The position numbers were made by a program, and so were the translations under genes. From Shewanella sp. TC10 (GTDB lineage Bacteria; Pseudomonadota; Gammaproteobacteria; Enterobacterales; Shewanellaceae), in contig NZ_VKHR01000017.1 of assembly GCF_009663145.1 (NCBI RefSeq), positions 1 to 64,000 of the forward strand: a stretch of 64,000 nucleotides of DNA. The letters are read 5' to 3'. The notes below the pieces were generated by a model. It saw only the letters and a program-made list of their open reading frames with translations. It had not been told where the DNA came from and did no database searches. How positions within the stretch are numbered: the stretch's first letter is position 1; every line of letters begins with the position of its first letter. Of the stretch, positions 26,024 to 35,237 are shown in pieces.

Positions 26024-27076
26024 ATGAAAGACTTTATCATCATCGGTGCTGGCCAGTCTGGCCTATCAATGGCCTATAACTTGGCTCAAACAAACTCAAA
26101 TTATTTAGTCTTAGATGCCAACGAACACATTGGCGCTCCATGGTTAAAACGTTGGGATTCATTAACCTTATTTACCCCTACTGAATATAATCACCTACCA
26201 GGAATGAAATTCCCTTTTCCAAAGGGTTACTATCCGAATAAATATGAAGTGGCCGATTACTTAAAAAGTTATGTCGAGCACTTCAATATTCCCATTGAGT
26301 TTAACCAAAAGGTCACCTCGGTTACTAAAGTTGATGGTGTATTTGAAGTGACTACTGCAAAAGAGCAGTTTAAATCCAAGCAAGTCATTATTGCTACTGG
26401 GCCATTTCATACTCCCTACACACCGCCTTGCCATACCGATATTGCCGAAGATGTGACTCAATTACATAGCGAGAATTATAAGAACCCTAATCAACTTCAA
26501 GATGGAGATTGCTTAGTGGTTGGTGCGGGCGATTCAGGAGTGCAAATCCTATCGGAGATTGCTGATACTGGCCGCAAAGTTCATTTCTCTGGCACAGATA
26601 ATATTAAAGCGATTCCTCAGACCTTTTTGGGCAAAACATTATGGTGGTGGTTTACTAAAATCGGTTTCTTATCGGTTAATCGTTATAGCAAGATTGGCCA
26701 ATGGCTCAGTAAAGGCGTACAGCCTGTGATAGGCACTGATGTAAAATCATTGCTAGCTAAAGATAACGTCATCCACATGGGCCGTACCTTATCCGCTGAT
26801 GAAACTAGCATTACTTTCCAAAAAGGCAGTGTTAGCAGTATTAAAAACATCATTTGGGCGACGGGCTTTAAACCTAACTTCTTTTGGATTGATGGCATTT
26901 CATTTGATGAAATGAATTACCCAAGTAATTATCGTGGCGTTAGCAATGATATTGAAGGCTTGTACTTCATCGGCCTACCCTGGTTATACACCCGAGGTTC
27001 AGCCACCCTTGGCGGAGTTTGGAAAGATGCTGATTACTTAATGAATTACATTGCCAAAAATCAACAAGCAGCCTAA
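26024..27076 (+). CDS. Flavin-containing monooxygenase-like NAD(P)/FAD protein
   Basis: A 350-aa two-dinucleotide-binding flavoprotein of the CzcO/FMO type. The FAD Rossmann motif is IIIGAGQSGLSMAYNL (about 5-20), the NADPH motif is VVGAGDSGVQILSEI (about 165-180), and the late ATGFKPNFFW matches the ATG(Y/F) signature. The family is often mislabelled as K+ transport protein; members catalyse N- or S-oxygenation or Baeyer-Villiger reactions, or act as oxidoreductases of unknown substrate. Followed by a strong bidirectional terminator shared with the convergent lysE-like gene. Confidence 0.85.
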   Translation: MKDFIIIGAGQSGLSMAYNLAQTNSNYLVLDANEHIGAPWLKRWDSLTLFTPTEYNHLPGMKFPFPKGYYPNKYEVADYLKSYVEHFNIPIEFNQKVTSVTKVDGVFEVTTAKEQFKSKQVIIATGPFHTPYTPPCHTDIAEDVTQLHSENYKNPNQLQDGDCLVVGAGDSGVQILSEIADTGRKVHFSGTDNIKAIPQTFLGKTLWWWFTKIGFLSVNRYSKIGQWLSKGVQPVIGTDVKSLLAKDNVIHMGRTLSADETSITFQKGSVSSIKNIIWATGFKPNFFWIDGISFDEMNYPSNYRGVSNDIEGLYFIGLPWLYTRGSATLGGVWKDADYLMNYIAKNQQAA

Positions 27077-27101
27077 GTAAAAGCAGCGACCTATTGAAAC
27101 A

Positions 27102-27137
27102 AAAAAGCGGAATGAGCATATACTCATTCCGCTTTTT
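27102..27137. terminator. Bidirectional terminator between FMO-like and LysE-like genes
   Basis: AAAAAGCGGAATGAG (27102-27116) is perfectly complementary to 27123-27137, with a six-base loop. A and T tracts on both flanks serve both convergent genes. Confidence 0.95.
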
Positions 27138-27154
27138 GCTGATATGACGTCGGC

Positions 27155-27796
27155 TTAACTAATATTTTGTACTTGCGATGCTAATAACCAAATCGCTAAC
27201 GCAAAAAATATCACGCCCATAAACTTGTTTTGGTAAGTACGAAACTTGTCATTTTTAAGCAATGGTTTACCTAAGCTGCCCACTAGCGCCACCAGCAATA
27301 AGTTAAACAGTAGTCCCATTACATTCAGTAATAGGCCCAAAGCCAGCATTTGCTCACCAGAGCTTGCTGTAAGCTGAGTTGAGACAAATTGCGGTAAAAA
27401 CAGCACAAAGAATATCAGTGCTTTTGGGTTCAATAAGTTACTGAAAACCGCACGGCGGTATAGAAGCTTTGCTAAGTTATTTTGCTGTTCAATTTCTGGC
27501 GCGTCAGCTGCGCTGCTGCGCATACAGTCCCAGCCCATTTTTAATAAATAGGCGCCGCCCAATACTCTAAGCACTTCAAGCGCCATTGGGTTCATCGCCA
27601 CTAAAGCAGATACGCCCATCGCAGCCAGTAAGGTGAGAATTAATCCTGAAGTGGCATTACCAAAACTGGCATACACGCCAACCTTGCGGCCATAGCTCAG
27701 GCTTGAACTGGCGATCAGCAGCATGTCAGGCCCAGGGATCAACAATAAGGCCACCACAGTGGTTAAATAAACAGGGAGTAAAGCCAGATCGATCAT
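27155..27796 (-). CDS. LysE/RhtB-family amino-acid exporter
   Basis: A 213-aa inner-membrane protein with about six hydrophobic segments. The N-terminal family signature reads LLIPGPDMLLIASSSLSYGRKVGVYASFGNATSGL, and the central SNLLNPKALIFFVLFLPQF is the second hallmark. These proteins export amino acids or homoserine lactones by proton antiport. The particular substrate cannot be read. The ribosome site is weak. Confidence 0.92.
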   Translation of the reverse strand: MIDLALLPVYLTTVVALLLIPGPDMLLIASSSLSYGRKVGVYASFGNATSGLILTLLAAMGVSALVAMNPMALEVLRVLGGAYLLKMGWDCMRSSAADAPEIEQQNNLAKLLYRRAVFSNLLNPKALIFFVLFLPQFVSTQLTASSGEQMLALGLLLNVMGLLFNLLLVALVGSLGKPLLKNDKFRTYQNKFMGVIFFALAIWLLASQVQNIS

Positions 27797-27924
27797 GATG
27801 AATTAGATAAGTGATTAAACAAGGCGCGGATTTTACAGCTATCCAACATGAATAAAAGTCATGTTGCGCTTAAATGAGAGCTAAAGATGGCAAAGTTTGT
27901 TTACGAAAGCCAATTACCTCCAGC

Positions 27925-29142
27925 CTAAGCTCGTTGTTCTTGTTTTTCAGCACTGATATGTTGCCTAATGCTCCACTTTAATAACATCGGACCGATTAAC
28001 GTAGTAATAGCAATAATTACCACCAGCTCAGTGAATAATTTACTATCGATAATTCCCATTTGATAACCAAGTTCTGCAAATACTAGCCCGACTTCTCCCC
28101 TGGGGATCATTGCGCTGCCCACCACGGCTTTGGTTTGCCATTTAGGCCCACCAAACAATCCTGCTGCCAACTTAGTTAAAATCGCCAAAATGGATAAAAA
28201 AATCAGTAGCGTAATTCCGCCAGAGCTAAAATCTAACTGACTTAAATCAAGGCGGATCCCCACATAAACAAAGAATATAGGTGCAAACACATCGACCAAG
28301 GCTTGAGTCGATAATTCCATCTTATGTGTGAAGGGAAAAGGATTCACTAAATAGCGGTTTAGTGGCGAAGTAAACTGACGGCTTAACGCTAATCCAACAG
28401 CAAAGCCGCCTAATAATGCCGGCGCACCAAACAAATGAGCAAGCCATGAAAATAAGCAAATTAGAACCATGGTTATTATCACTTCATAACCTGATTTATC
28501 AGCTAAGGGTTTTAGCGCGCGGGCTAAGTACAACAAACCTCGAGTTAGCGGCGGGGTAAAAATCAGAAACAGCAATACTTTAGCGGTCAAAATCAACGAG
28601 CTATTTAAATCAAATTCACCAAAGCTTGCAAAGTTAAACAATAAACTCAGTAAGATAACACCAGCAATGTCATCGATTACCGCAGCGCCCAAAATGACAT
28701 TACCCACTTCGGTTTGCGATTGCTGGGTCTGGCCTAGTACTCGTAGAGAAATGCCAATGCTGGTTGCTGTTAATGCACAGCCTAAATAGATCGCAGTAAA
28801 GTGAGAATCAGTAACCAAGTAAACACTACTTAAACCAATCACAATGATAGGAAGCGCAATACCTAATGTGGCAACTGCAGCAGCTCTCGGCCCTGCTTGA
28901 GATAAACGCTTAATGGAGGTTTCGCAGCCAATTGAAAACAGCAATAAAATCACGCCGAGTTCAGCTAAAACTGCCAAAGTTGCATCTGGTGTCACGACAT
29001 TAAGTAATGTCGGTCCGAGTAACAGGCCAGCAAGTATTTCTCCCACCACAGCAGGTAATTGCAGTCGCTCAAATAAACTGCCCAATACCTTACCGCAAAG
29101 CAGGATCAAACATAACGCAATAATGAACTGCTCGACTGTCAT
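27925..29142 (-). CDS. CPA2-family cation:proton antiporter
   Basis: A 405-aa membrane protein with 11-12 hydrophobic segments, the KefB/NapA-type Na+(K+)/H+ exchanger fold. Ion-site residues lie in ILGAAVIDDIAGVILLS (the paired Asp of the ND/DD motif). The region after it contains GGFAVGLALSRQF and IPRGEVGLVFAELGYQMG. It lacks the C-terminal TrkA-N/RCK domain found in KefB and KefC, so it is not glutathione-gated in the same way. GGAGG precedes the ATG by 5 bases. It is divergent from the UspE-like gene, with 116 bases between starts. Confidence 0.9.
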   Translation of the reverse strand: MTVEQFIIALCLILLCGKVLGSLFERLQLPAVVGEILAGLLLGPTLLNVVTPDATLAVLAELGVILLLFSIGCETSIKRLSQAGPRAAAVATLGIALPIIVIGLSSVYLVTDSHFTAIYLGCALTATSIGISLRVLGQTQQSQTEVGNVILGAAVIDDIAGVILLSLLFNFASFGEFDLNSSLILTAKVLLFLIFTPPLTRGLLYLARALKPLADKSGYEVIITMVLICLFSWLAHLFGAPALLGGFAVGLALSRQFTSPLNRYLVNPFPFTHKMELSTQALVDVFAPIFFVYVGIRLDLSQLDFSSGGITLLIFLSILAILTKLAAGLFGGPKWQTKAVVGSAMIPRGEVGLVFAELGYQMGIIDSKLFTELVVIIAITTLIGPMLLKWSIRQHISAEKQEQRA

Positions 29143-29258
29143 CTAAGCCTCCAAACTGCTGCAGACACAGTTTAAATATTGAGCTCATTAATGATGAAGA
29201 TCAAGGAGCAAATTCTCGTTTTTGATACATTTATTTTAGGAGCAGTAAGGAGGTAATT

Positions 29259-30122
29259 ATGGATAAGCTTTATATCATCTCTCAAAAAGACCAACAGCAA
29301 GCCAACGCCGTCAGTGCTGGAATAGAATTGGCTAAAAAGTTGAATTTACAGCCTGAAATAGCTGCCTATAGCTATGAGTCTTTTAGTGGTGATGCGTATT
29401 ACAACCCACGTATTGCAGCTGAGGTACGCCAACAAATTCTGGCTAATGATCGACTTGAACTGGAACAACAACTCAATGAGTTACAGGCAAGTTCCACTCC
29501 GTTTAATATTACTTGGTGTAAAAACTTAGCGGAGCATGCAAGCCAACACGCTCAGCCACCACAATATGCAATGATGCTTAAATCTATCCATGCTTCAGAG
29601 CAATTCTTACCTGCCGATTGGCAACTGATACGCCACACTAAAGTGCCTTTAATGCTCCTGAGTAATAACCCGTTAAATAAGGCGCGATCAATTTTAATGG
29701 CTATTGATTTAGGCAGTAATAAACCAGCAAAACAAGCACTCAACCAAGCTGTTGTTAATCAAGCTTATCGCCTTGCTGAAGTGACAGGTCACGAACTTCA
29801 TCTTGGATTTGTTATTCGTATTCCAAAAGTATTGCGAGATATGGATTTAATTAATAGTCGTACATTAGTCAAAGAGGCTTACGATAAACATCAAGCCACC
29901 ATTGAACCACTCGGGCTCAAACGCGAACAAGTGCATATTCTCGCTGGGAATGCTGATATGTGCTTATTTGAACTCAGTTGCCGCTTAAAAGCTGAATACT
30001 TAGTAATGGGAGCAGCCCAGCGTCAAGGCATAATGGGCTGTGTGATTGGCAACACATCAGAAGCAATTTTAGCTAAGATCCGCAGTAATGTTTTACTGGT
30101 GCCTCAGCCGCTAGAAAACTAA
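29259..30122 (+). CDS. Tandem universal stress protein, UspE-like
   Basis: A 287-aa cytoplasmic protein with two Usp folds. The C-terminal half holds the nucleotide-binding pattern LVMGAAQRQGIMGCVIGNTSEAIL (G-2X-G-9X-G-S/T), while the N-terminal half is degenerate in that loop, as in UspE. A near-perfect ribosome site TAAGGAGGT (29246-29254) suggests high translation. It probably responds to starvation or energy stress. Divergent from the CPA2 antiporter, convergent with the DUF3297 gene. Confidence 0.85.
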   Translation: MDKLYIISQKDQQQANAVSAGIELAKKLNLQPEIAAYSYESFSGDAYYNPRIAAEVRQQILANDRLELEQQLNELQASSTPFNITWCKNLAEHASQHAQPPQYAMMLKSIHASEQFLPADWQLIRHTKVPLMLLSNNPLNKARSILMAIDLGSNKPAKQALNQAVVNQAYRLAEVTGHELHLGFVIRIPKVLRDMDLINSRTLVKEAYDKHQATIEPLGLKREQVHILAGNADMCLFELSCRLKAEYLVMGAAQRQGIMGCVIGNTSEAILAKIRSNVLLVPQPLEN

Positions 30123-30158
30123 CGACTTCCTGTCACTTAGGAAGTATCAGATACAAAA

Positions 30159-30185
30159 AAGGCTTAGCAATCATTGCTAAGCCTT
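30159..30185. terminator. Terminator between uspE-like gene and DUF3297 gene
   Basis: AAGGCTTAGCAA (30159-30170) pairs exactly with 30174-30185 across a three-base loop. On the minus strand six T follow, serving the DUF3297 gene; on the plus strand the tail is TTCCTTAAA. Confidence 0.9.
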
Positions 30186-30203
30186 CCTTAAAGGGCGTCG
30201 AAA

Positions 30204-30452
30204 TTAGCGATAAAACGCTTCAACTGTGCCTTTAATTGTCATTAATAAAGGTTGACCACGACGGTCTAATGCCTTACCTGCTGGCACTTTTACCCAACCT
30301 TCACTGATGCAGTACTCTTCAACATCAAAACGTTCTTTGCCATTAACTTTGATGCCAATGTCATTTTCAAAAACAGCTTCAACATGATGTGGGCTGCGTG
30401 GATTAACAGAAAGGCGATCAGGTAAAGCGGGTTGTGAAGTTGTATCGTTCAT
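30204..30452 (-). CDS. DUF3297 family protein
   Basis: A compact cytoplasmic protein of about 82 aa of a family conserved through proteobacteria with no assigned function. Recognisable core: LPDRLSVNPRSPHHV, GIKVNGKERFDVEEYC and EGWVKVPAG. I prefer the second ATG (30452), which fits the family's usual length; the first lies two codons earlier. Its terminator is shared with the UspE-like gene. Confidence 0.88.
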   Translation of the reverse strand: MNDTTSQPALPDRLSVNPRSPHHVEAVFENDIGIKVNGKERFDVEEYCISEGWVKVPAGKALDRRGQPLLMTIKGTVEAFYR

Positions 30453-30458
30453 GAGCAT

Positions 30459-31049
30459 GCTCTGTAGTAATAGAATCTAGCGCTATTGTAGGCAATACAA
30501 GTGCTTTGCTCAAGTGTAGCCATCATATACTCAGTAATAAATGTAGCAGCAAGGATGTTTGATTAGTTGTGTCAGTGTCACCTAAATCCTTAGCCGCCGT
30601 TTAAAACAGACGTAACCATAAAAGTAACCGTAAATCATCGGTAAATACGCTCACCAAACAATGATGAATCTAGTAGAACTTTACAAGAAAACAGAAGGTT
30701 AAAAACGGATTTAAAATCTTAGCTTACAAGTCACGTTAATAGGCAAATTATAGCTGCTAGCTAAGGGCTCATGAATTGGCGCCAGCATAGGTTAACAGCA
30801 GGTTAAAATAGTTAAAAAACTTTACATCTTTTTAACTAAATGAGTATTGACACACAAGTGCTAGATCGAGGATATTCTCACCTAGAATTATTGAAGGTAA
30901 ATCACACTTTAATAACTAAAAATAAATAATGTTTCAGTAGCGTATTGAAACGGCACTCAACTGCTGTTATCGGACAACTATAATAATAATTATTGAAATA
31001 GTTTTAATTGCCGGTGACGCAATATTTACTCATTTTTGGGGACAAGCAC
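30459..31049. other. Upstream region of putA
   Basis: About 590 bases without a gene. There is a possible TTGACA at 30847-30852, but the best -10 candidates downstream are at poor spacing, so I do not call a promoter. A GGGGA ribosome site lies 7 bases before putA. Confidence 0.4.
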
Positions 31050-34000
31050 ATGCTATTTGAAGGTAAGTTAATTTCTGACTGCCCAATCCGTCAAAAAATT
31101 CGTGATTTTTATCGTATAGATGAAAACATCGCGGTAGATCATATTCTCCCTCTAGCAGAAATTAACGTTAGCGCCCGAAGTAAGGCTTGGGAACGTGCAC
31201 GCCAAATGGTCTTGAAAATTCGTCAAGATCAATCAGGCAATGGTGCAATCGATGCCTTACTTAATGAATATTCACTTTCAAGTGAAGAAGGTGTGGTATT
31301 GATGTGCTTGGCAGAAGCACTTTTACGCGTACCTGATAAACATACCCAAGATGTGCTTATTCGCGACAAAATCTCCCAAGGCCATTGGAGCAACCATTTA
31401 GGTAGCAGTGACTCATTATTTGTAAATGCTTCTTCGTGGGGCTTATTAATCACAGGCTCAGTGGTAGATTATGCCGATAGACGTACCAAAGATCGCTTTG
31501 GACTATTAAAGAAAACCATTGGCCGCCTAGGCGAACCCGTCATTCGAAAATCAATGAACTACGCTATGAAAATCATGGGTAAGCAGTTTGTGATGGGTGA
31601 GACGATTGTCGCAGCAACTGAGCGTGCAGCCACAAAAGAGCAACAAGGTTACGTGTACTCCTATGACATGCTAGGAGAAGGCGCTCGTACTATGGACGAT
31701 GCCGACCGATATTTAGCATCGTACCAAGACGCCATCGAAACCATTGGTAAAGTCGCCCAAGGGGCTGGTAAAAATGATCCTAGAAAAGTCCCAGGCATTT
31801 CAGTAAAACTTTCCGCTATTCATCCTCGTTACGAATTTACCCATAAATCACGAGTGATGAATGAAATAGTGCCAAAGCTTAAAGCCCTATGTTTACAGGC
31901 CAAAAAGTACAATATTGGTTTGACTGTTGATGCTGAAGAGTCTGAACGATTAGATATCTCACTTGATGTTATCGAAGCTGTATTTAGCGACAACGATTTA
32001 GCGGGTTGGAACGGCTTTGGTATTGCCTTACAAGCCTACCAAAAGCGCGCTATTTTTGTGGTTGATTGGCTACGCGAATTAACCGTGCGTGTTGGCCGCA
32101 GAATGATGGTGCGCTTAGTCAAAGGTGCCTATTGGGATACCGAAATTAAGAATGCCCAAAAGGATGGCCATAGTCACTTCCCTGTATTCACCCGTAAGTC
32201 ATCGACTGATGTGTCATTCCATGCCTGTGCCAATAAATTATTAGGCTACAGAGACACTATTTATCCACAGTTTGCGACTCATAATGCTTATACAGCAGCC
32301 ACCATCGTAGAACTTGCAGGTGATGATAAAGAAGGTTTCGAGTTCCAGTGCCTACACGGCATGGGGGATTCACTTTATGATCAAATCGTCAGCGGCGAAC
32401 ATATTCAATGCCGAATTTATGCGCCAGTGGGTCACCATGAAGATCTGCTCGCTTATTTGGTTCGTCGTTTATTGGAAAACGGTGCCAACTCATCATTCGT
32501 GAATGCCATTGTTGATGAGTCAAAACCAGTTGAATCACTGCTTGAAGATCCTGTAGAAAAAACTCAGCGATTAAAAGAAAAGTACAACCAGCAAATCCTT
32601 AAACCGATTGCTTTATATTATGGTGAAGATGGCGAAGATCGTGATAACTCGAAGGGTTTAGACTTAACCAATATTCACGAAATCACGCCGCTTAAAGCGT
32701 CTCTTGATAGCTGGTTTACGACCACACAACTTAATGCTAATGATGTGCCAGAAGGCGCTGTGGCAGTGAAAAACCCTGCCAATCACAATGAAATCATTGG
32801 CTACCACCATTTCCATGATAAAGATGCCATGCTGGCGATGATCGACACTGCGCAAACGGCATTCGATTCATGGTCACAAGTATCTGTCATTGAACGCGCT
32901 GCGTTATTAACCCGTATTGCAGATATCCTAGAGCGTCATACCGATGAACTGATTGCGTTATGTATAAAAGAAGCCGGTAAAGTTGCTCAAGATGGTATTG
33001 ATGAAGTACGAGAAGCTGTCGATTTTTGCCGTTATTACGCTAACCGAGCAATTGAATTAGCAGAAGATGACCGCTTAGAGCCTCGCGGCGTGGTGTTATG
33101 TATTAGCCCTTGGAACTTCCCACTCGCTATTTTCTTAGGCCAAGTTGCAGCAGCCATTGCCACCGGTAATACCGTGTTAGCAAAATCAGCAGAACAAACC
33201 AGCTTAATTGCTCTGCGCGCCATTGAACTGATGAAGTATGTTGGTCTGCCAACAGGTGTTGTTCAAGCTGTGATTGCTCCAGGTAGCCTAGTCGGTAGTG
33301 TTATCCTGCCAGATGAGCGCATTCAAACTGTGATGTTTACAGGCTCAACTGAAACAGGTACTAAGATTTCGCAAATCTTGTCTGAGCGCGGCGGCCATCA
33401 AGTGCCATTGATTGCTGAAACTGGCGGTCAAAATTGTATGATAGTTGATTCAACCGCTTTGCCTGAGCAAGTTGTAGATGATGTTATATCATCAGGATTT
33501 CAGTCTGCGGGTCAACGCTGTTCGGCGCTTCGCGTGTTATTTTTACAAGAAGATATTGCTGATAATGTCATTACCATGCTCAAAGGTGCACTGGCTGAAT
33601 TACACGTTGGTAACCCTGAGTTCCTCAGCACCGATATTGGTCCTGTTATTGATCAAAAAGCACTGAACGCATTGAATGCTCACAGTGACTATATGAAAGA
33701 TTATGGTAAGTTGCTATATCAATGCGACATATCTACTGAAGTTGCTGACAGTGAACACTTCTTCTTTGCTCCGCGCCTTTATGAAATCAATGACATTAGT
33801 GTATTAAAACGTGAAGTATTTGGCCCATGTGTCCATGTGGTTCGCTTTAAAGGTGATGAAATAGAAAATGTCATCGAAAGCGTTAATGGCACAGGTTTCG
33901 GTTTAACCATGGGCATACACACCCGAATAGAGCACAGAGCAATTGATCTCGCCCGATTATCACGTGCAGGTAATGTCTATATCAACCGCAATATGATTGG

Positions 34001-34874
34001 CGCCATTGTCGGTGTGCAACCATTTGGTGGTCGTGGACTTTCAGGGACGGGGCCAAAAGCCGGTGGGCCAAATTATCTATCACGTTTGGTAAAAGAAAAA
34101 GCCACACCTAATGCCGATGATTTTGACCTGTTACCGCCGCAAGCTATTGAGAAAGATTGTGATGCACAGTCTATATCCGAAGCAACATTGCTGATGGATA
34201 GAGCCAACAAGGTTGAAAAGCAATGGCGTTTAACGGACTTAAACACCCGTACCTCTTGTGTACGTCAGTTACTGGCTAAAATCGCCCAAGTTGATATCGT
34301 TGATGACTTAGCAGACGATTTAAATTACACCTTGAAGGTTTCTCGAGATCAATTAATCAATATTGAAAAACTGTTGAAAAAACCAAAGGTACTGCCTGGG
34401 CCAACGGGTGAGTCTAATATCCTTTATTTGGAAAATCGCGGCAACATCATTTGTTTTGCCGATGAGAGTGTCAGCTTCCACTTCTGGGTACTCTCAATCG
34501 TAACCGCATTGGCAACAGGTAATACCGTTATCACCGTAGTGTCTGATTTGTATCATGATGAAGCGTTGGTATTTAAAGATAAGTTGATAGCCACCGGTGC
34601 AGATAAAGATGTCTTCCAAGTGGCAAGACATCGTCATTTACCGACACTATTGGCACACCCTAAATTATCGGGTGTAGTTATTGATAGTAACTGCGATCGT
34701 AAACATTACATCAGTGAGAAATTAGCTGAACGTCAAGGTGCGATTTTACCTGTGATCAGCTCAGAGTATTTCGATAACTTGATCCAGCGTCTACTAACTG
34801 AAAAAACTGTCAGTATTGATATCACAGCGTCGGGTGGTAACACTTCGCTAATGACATTGGTTGAAGATGATTAA
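31050..34874 (+). CDS. putA: Bifunctional proline dehydrogenase / P5C dehydrogenase PutA (type B)
   Basis: A 1274-aa enzyme converting proline to glutamate through channelled pyrroline-5-carboxylate. The FAD-binding PRODH barrel spans about 180-500 (VKLSAIHPRYEF, LVKGAYWDTEIK, FATHNAYTAATI), and the NAD aldehyde dehydrogenase domain spans about 560-1020 with ISPWNFPLAIF, the catalytic Glu in AETGGQN and catalytic Cys in SAGQRCSALR. About 200 further residues form the extra ALDH-like C-terminal domain of long PutAs. The chain starts MLFEGKLISDCPIRQ without the ribbon-helix-helix DNA-binding domain of E. coli PutA, so it is not an autorepressor. The start has GGGGA 7 bases upstream; an earlier in-frame ATG has none. 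The stop abuts an inverted-repeat element. Confidence 0.96.
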   Translation: MLFEGKLISDCPIRQKIRDFYRIDENIAVDHILPLAEINVSARSKAWERARQMVLKIRQDQSGNGAIDALLNEYSLSSEEGVVLMCLAEALLRVPDKHTQDVLIRDKISQGHWSNHLGSSDSLFVNASSWGLLITGSVVDYADRRTKDRFGLLKKTIGRLGEPVIRKSMNYAMKIMGKQFVMGETIVAATERAATKEQQGYVYSYDMLGEGARTMDDADRYLASYQDAIETIGKVAQGAGKNDPRKVPGISVKLSAIHPRYEFTHKSRVMNEIVPKLKALCLQAKKYNIGLTVDAEESERLDISLDVIEAVFSDNDLAGWNGFGIALQAYQKRAIFVVDWLRELTVRVGRRMMVRLVKGAYWDTEIKNAQKDGHSHFPVFTRKSSTDVSFHACANKLLGYRDTIYPQFATHNAYTAATIVELAGDDKEGFEFQCLHGMGDSLYDQIVSGEHIQCRIYAPVGHHEDLLAYLVRRLLENGANSSFVNAIVDESKPVESLLEDPVEKTQRLKEKYNQQILKPIALYYGEDGEDRDNSKGLDLTNIHEITPLKASLDSWFTTTQLNANDVPEGAVAVKNPANHNEIIGYHHFHDKDAMLAMIDTAQTAFDSWSQVSVIERAALLTRIADILERHTDELIALCIKEAGKVAQDGIDEVREAVDFCRYYANRAIELAEDDRLEPRGVVLCISPWNFPLAIFLGQVAAAIATGNTVLAKSAEQTSLIALRAIELMKYVGLPTGVVQAVIAPGSLVGSVILPDERIQTVMFTGSTETGTKISQILSERGGHQVPLIAETGGQNCMIVDSTALPEQVVDDVISSGFQSAGQRCSALRVLFLQEDIADNVITMLKGALAELHVGNPEFLSTDIGPVIDQKALNALNAHSDYMKDYGKLLYQCDISTEVADSEHFFFAPRLYEINDISVLKREVFGPCVHVVRFKGDEIENVIESVNGTGFGLTMGIHTRIEHRAIDLARLSRAGNVYINRNMIGAIVGVQPFGGRGLSGTGPKAGGPNYLSRLVKEKATPNADDFDLLPPQAIEKDCDAQSISEATLLMDRANKVEKQWRLTDLNTRTSCVRQLLAKIAQVDIVDDLADDLNYTLKVSRDQLINIEKLLKKPKVLPGPTGESNILYLENRGNIICFADESVSFHFWVLSIVTALATGNTVITVVSDLYHDEALVFKDKLIATGADKDVFQVARHRHLPTLLAHPKLSGVVIDSNCDRKHYISEKLAERQGAILPVISSEYFDNLIQRLLTEKTVSIDITASGGNTSLMTLVEDD

Positions 34875-35074
34875 CCTCAACTCTGGACAAGAAAGTCATA
34901 TAGATATCTGTTTTTATTTCAATAAGTTACCATCTTCAACAACTCAGTATAGTAGTTTTAGATGGATAACAAGGCAAAATCATAAGTCAATAGCTAGCCT
35001 ATTACGTTGATTTTAACGCAGTTAGACGCTAAAAACGCTGTGCTGAGTGGCTTAAATTATCCAGAGCTGAGGTT
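34873..35074. mobile_element. MITE-like element flanked by imperfect inverted repeats
   Basis: AACCTCAACTCTGGA (34873-34887) and its inverse (35060-35074, one mismatch) bound a 202-base non-coding stretch. A second pair nested inside (34942-34961 and 35029-35048) matches at 15 of 20 bases in inverted order. Such bipartite terminal repeats without an ORF suggest a transposase-dependent miniature element or its remnant. Its left end overlaps the putA stop codon. No clear target duplication is visible. Confidence 0.45.
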
Positions 35075-35135
35075 GATTAATACCCCACTGAGCATAGTCC
35101 CCTTAAACAGGAGATGATGAGTCAGGTGTAAACAT

Positions 35136-35166
35136 AAAAGCGAACCATAAATGGTTCGCTTTTTTA
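35136..35166 (+). terminator. Rho-independent terminator downstream of putA
   Basis: AAAAGCGAACCAT (35136-35148) pairs with 35151-35163, followed by TTT. The stem core GCGAACCAT/ATGGTTCGC is the same as in the terminator at 42896-42918. Confidence 0.92.
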
Positions 35167-35237
35167 TTGTTTTAAATTATAGCAGCGCAACGGCAAACGC
35201 TGATGAAGTGAATCGACATTAGCGAATAGAAATAACA

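Noticed and set aside
30847..30878. TTGACA with a TATTCT downstream before putA
   Set aside because: Spacing of 20 bases is outside the normal sigma-70 range; an 18-base alternative has a poor -10.
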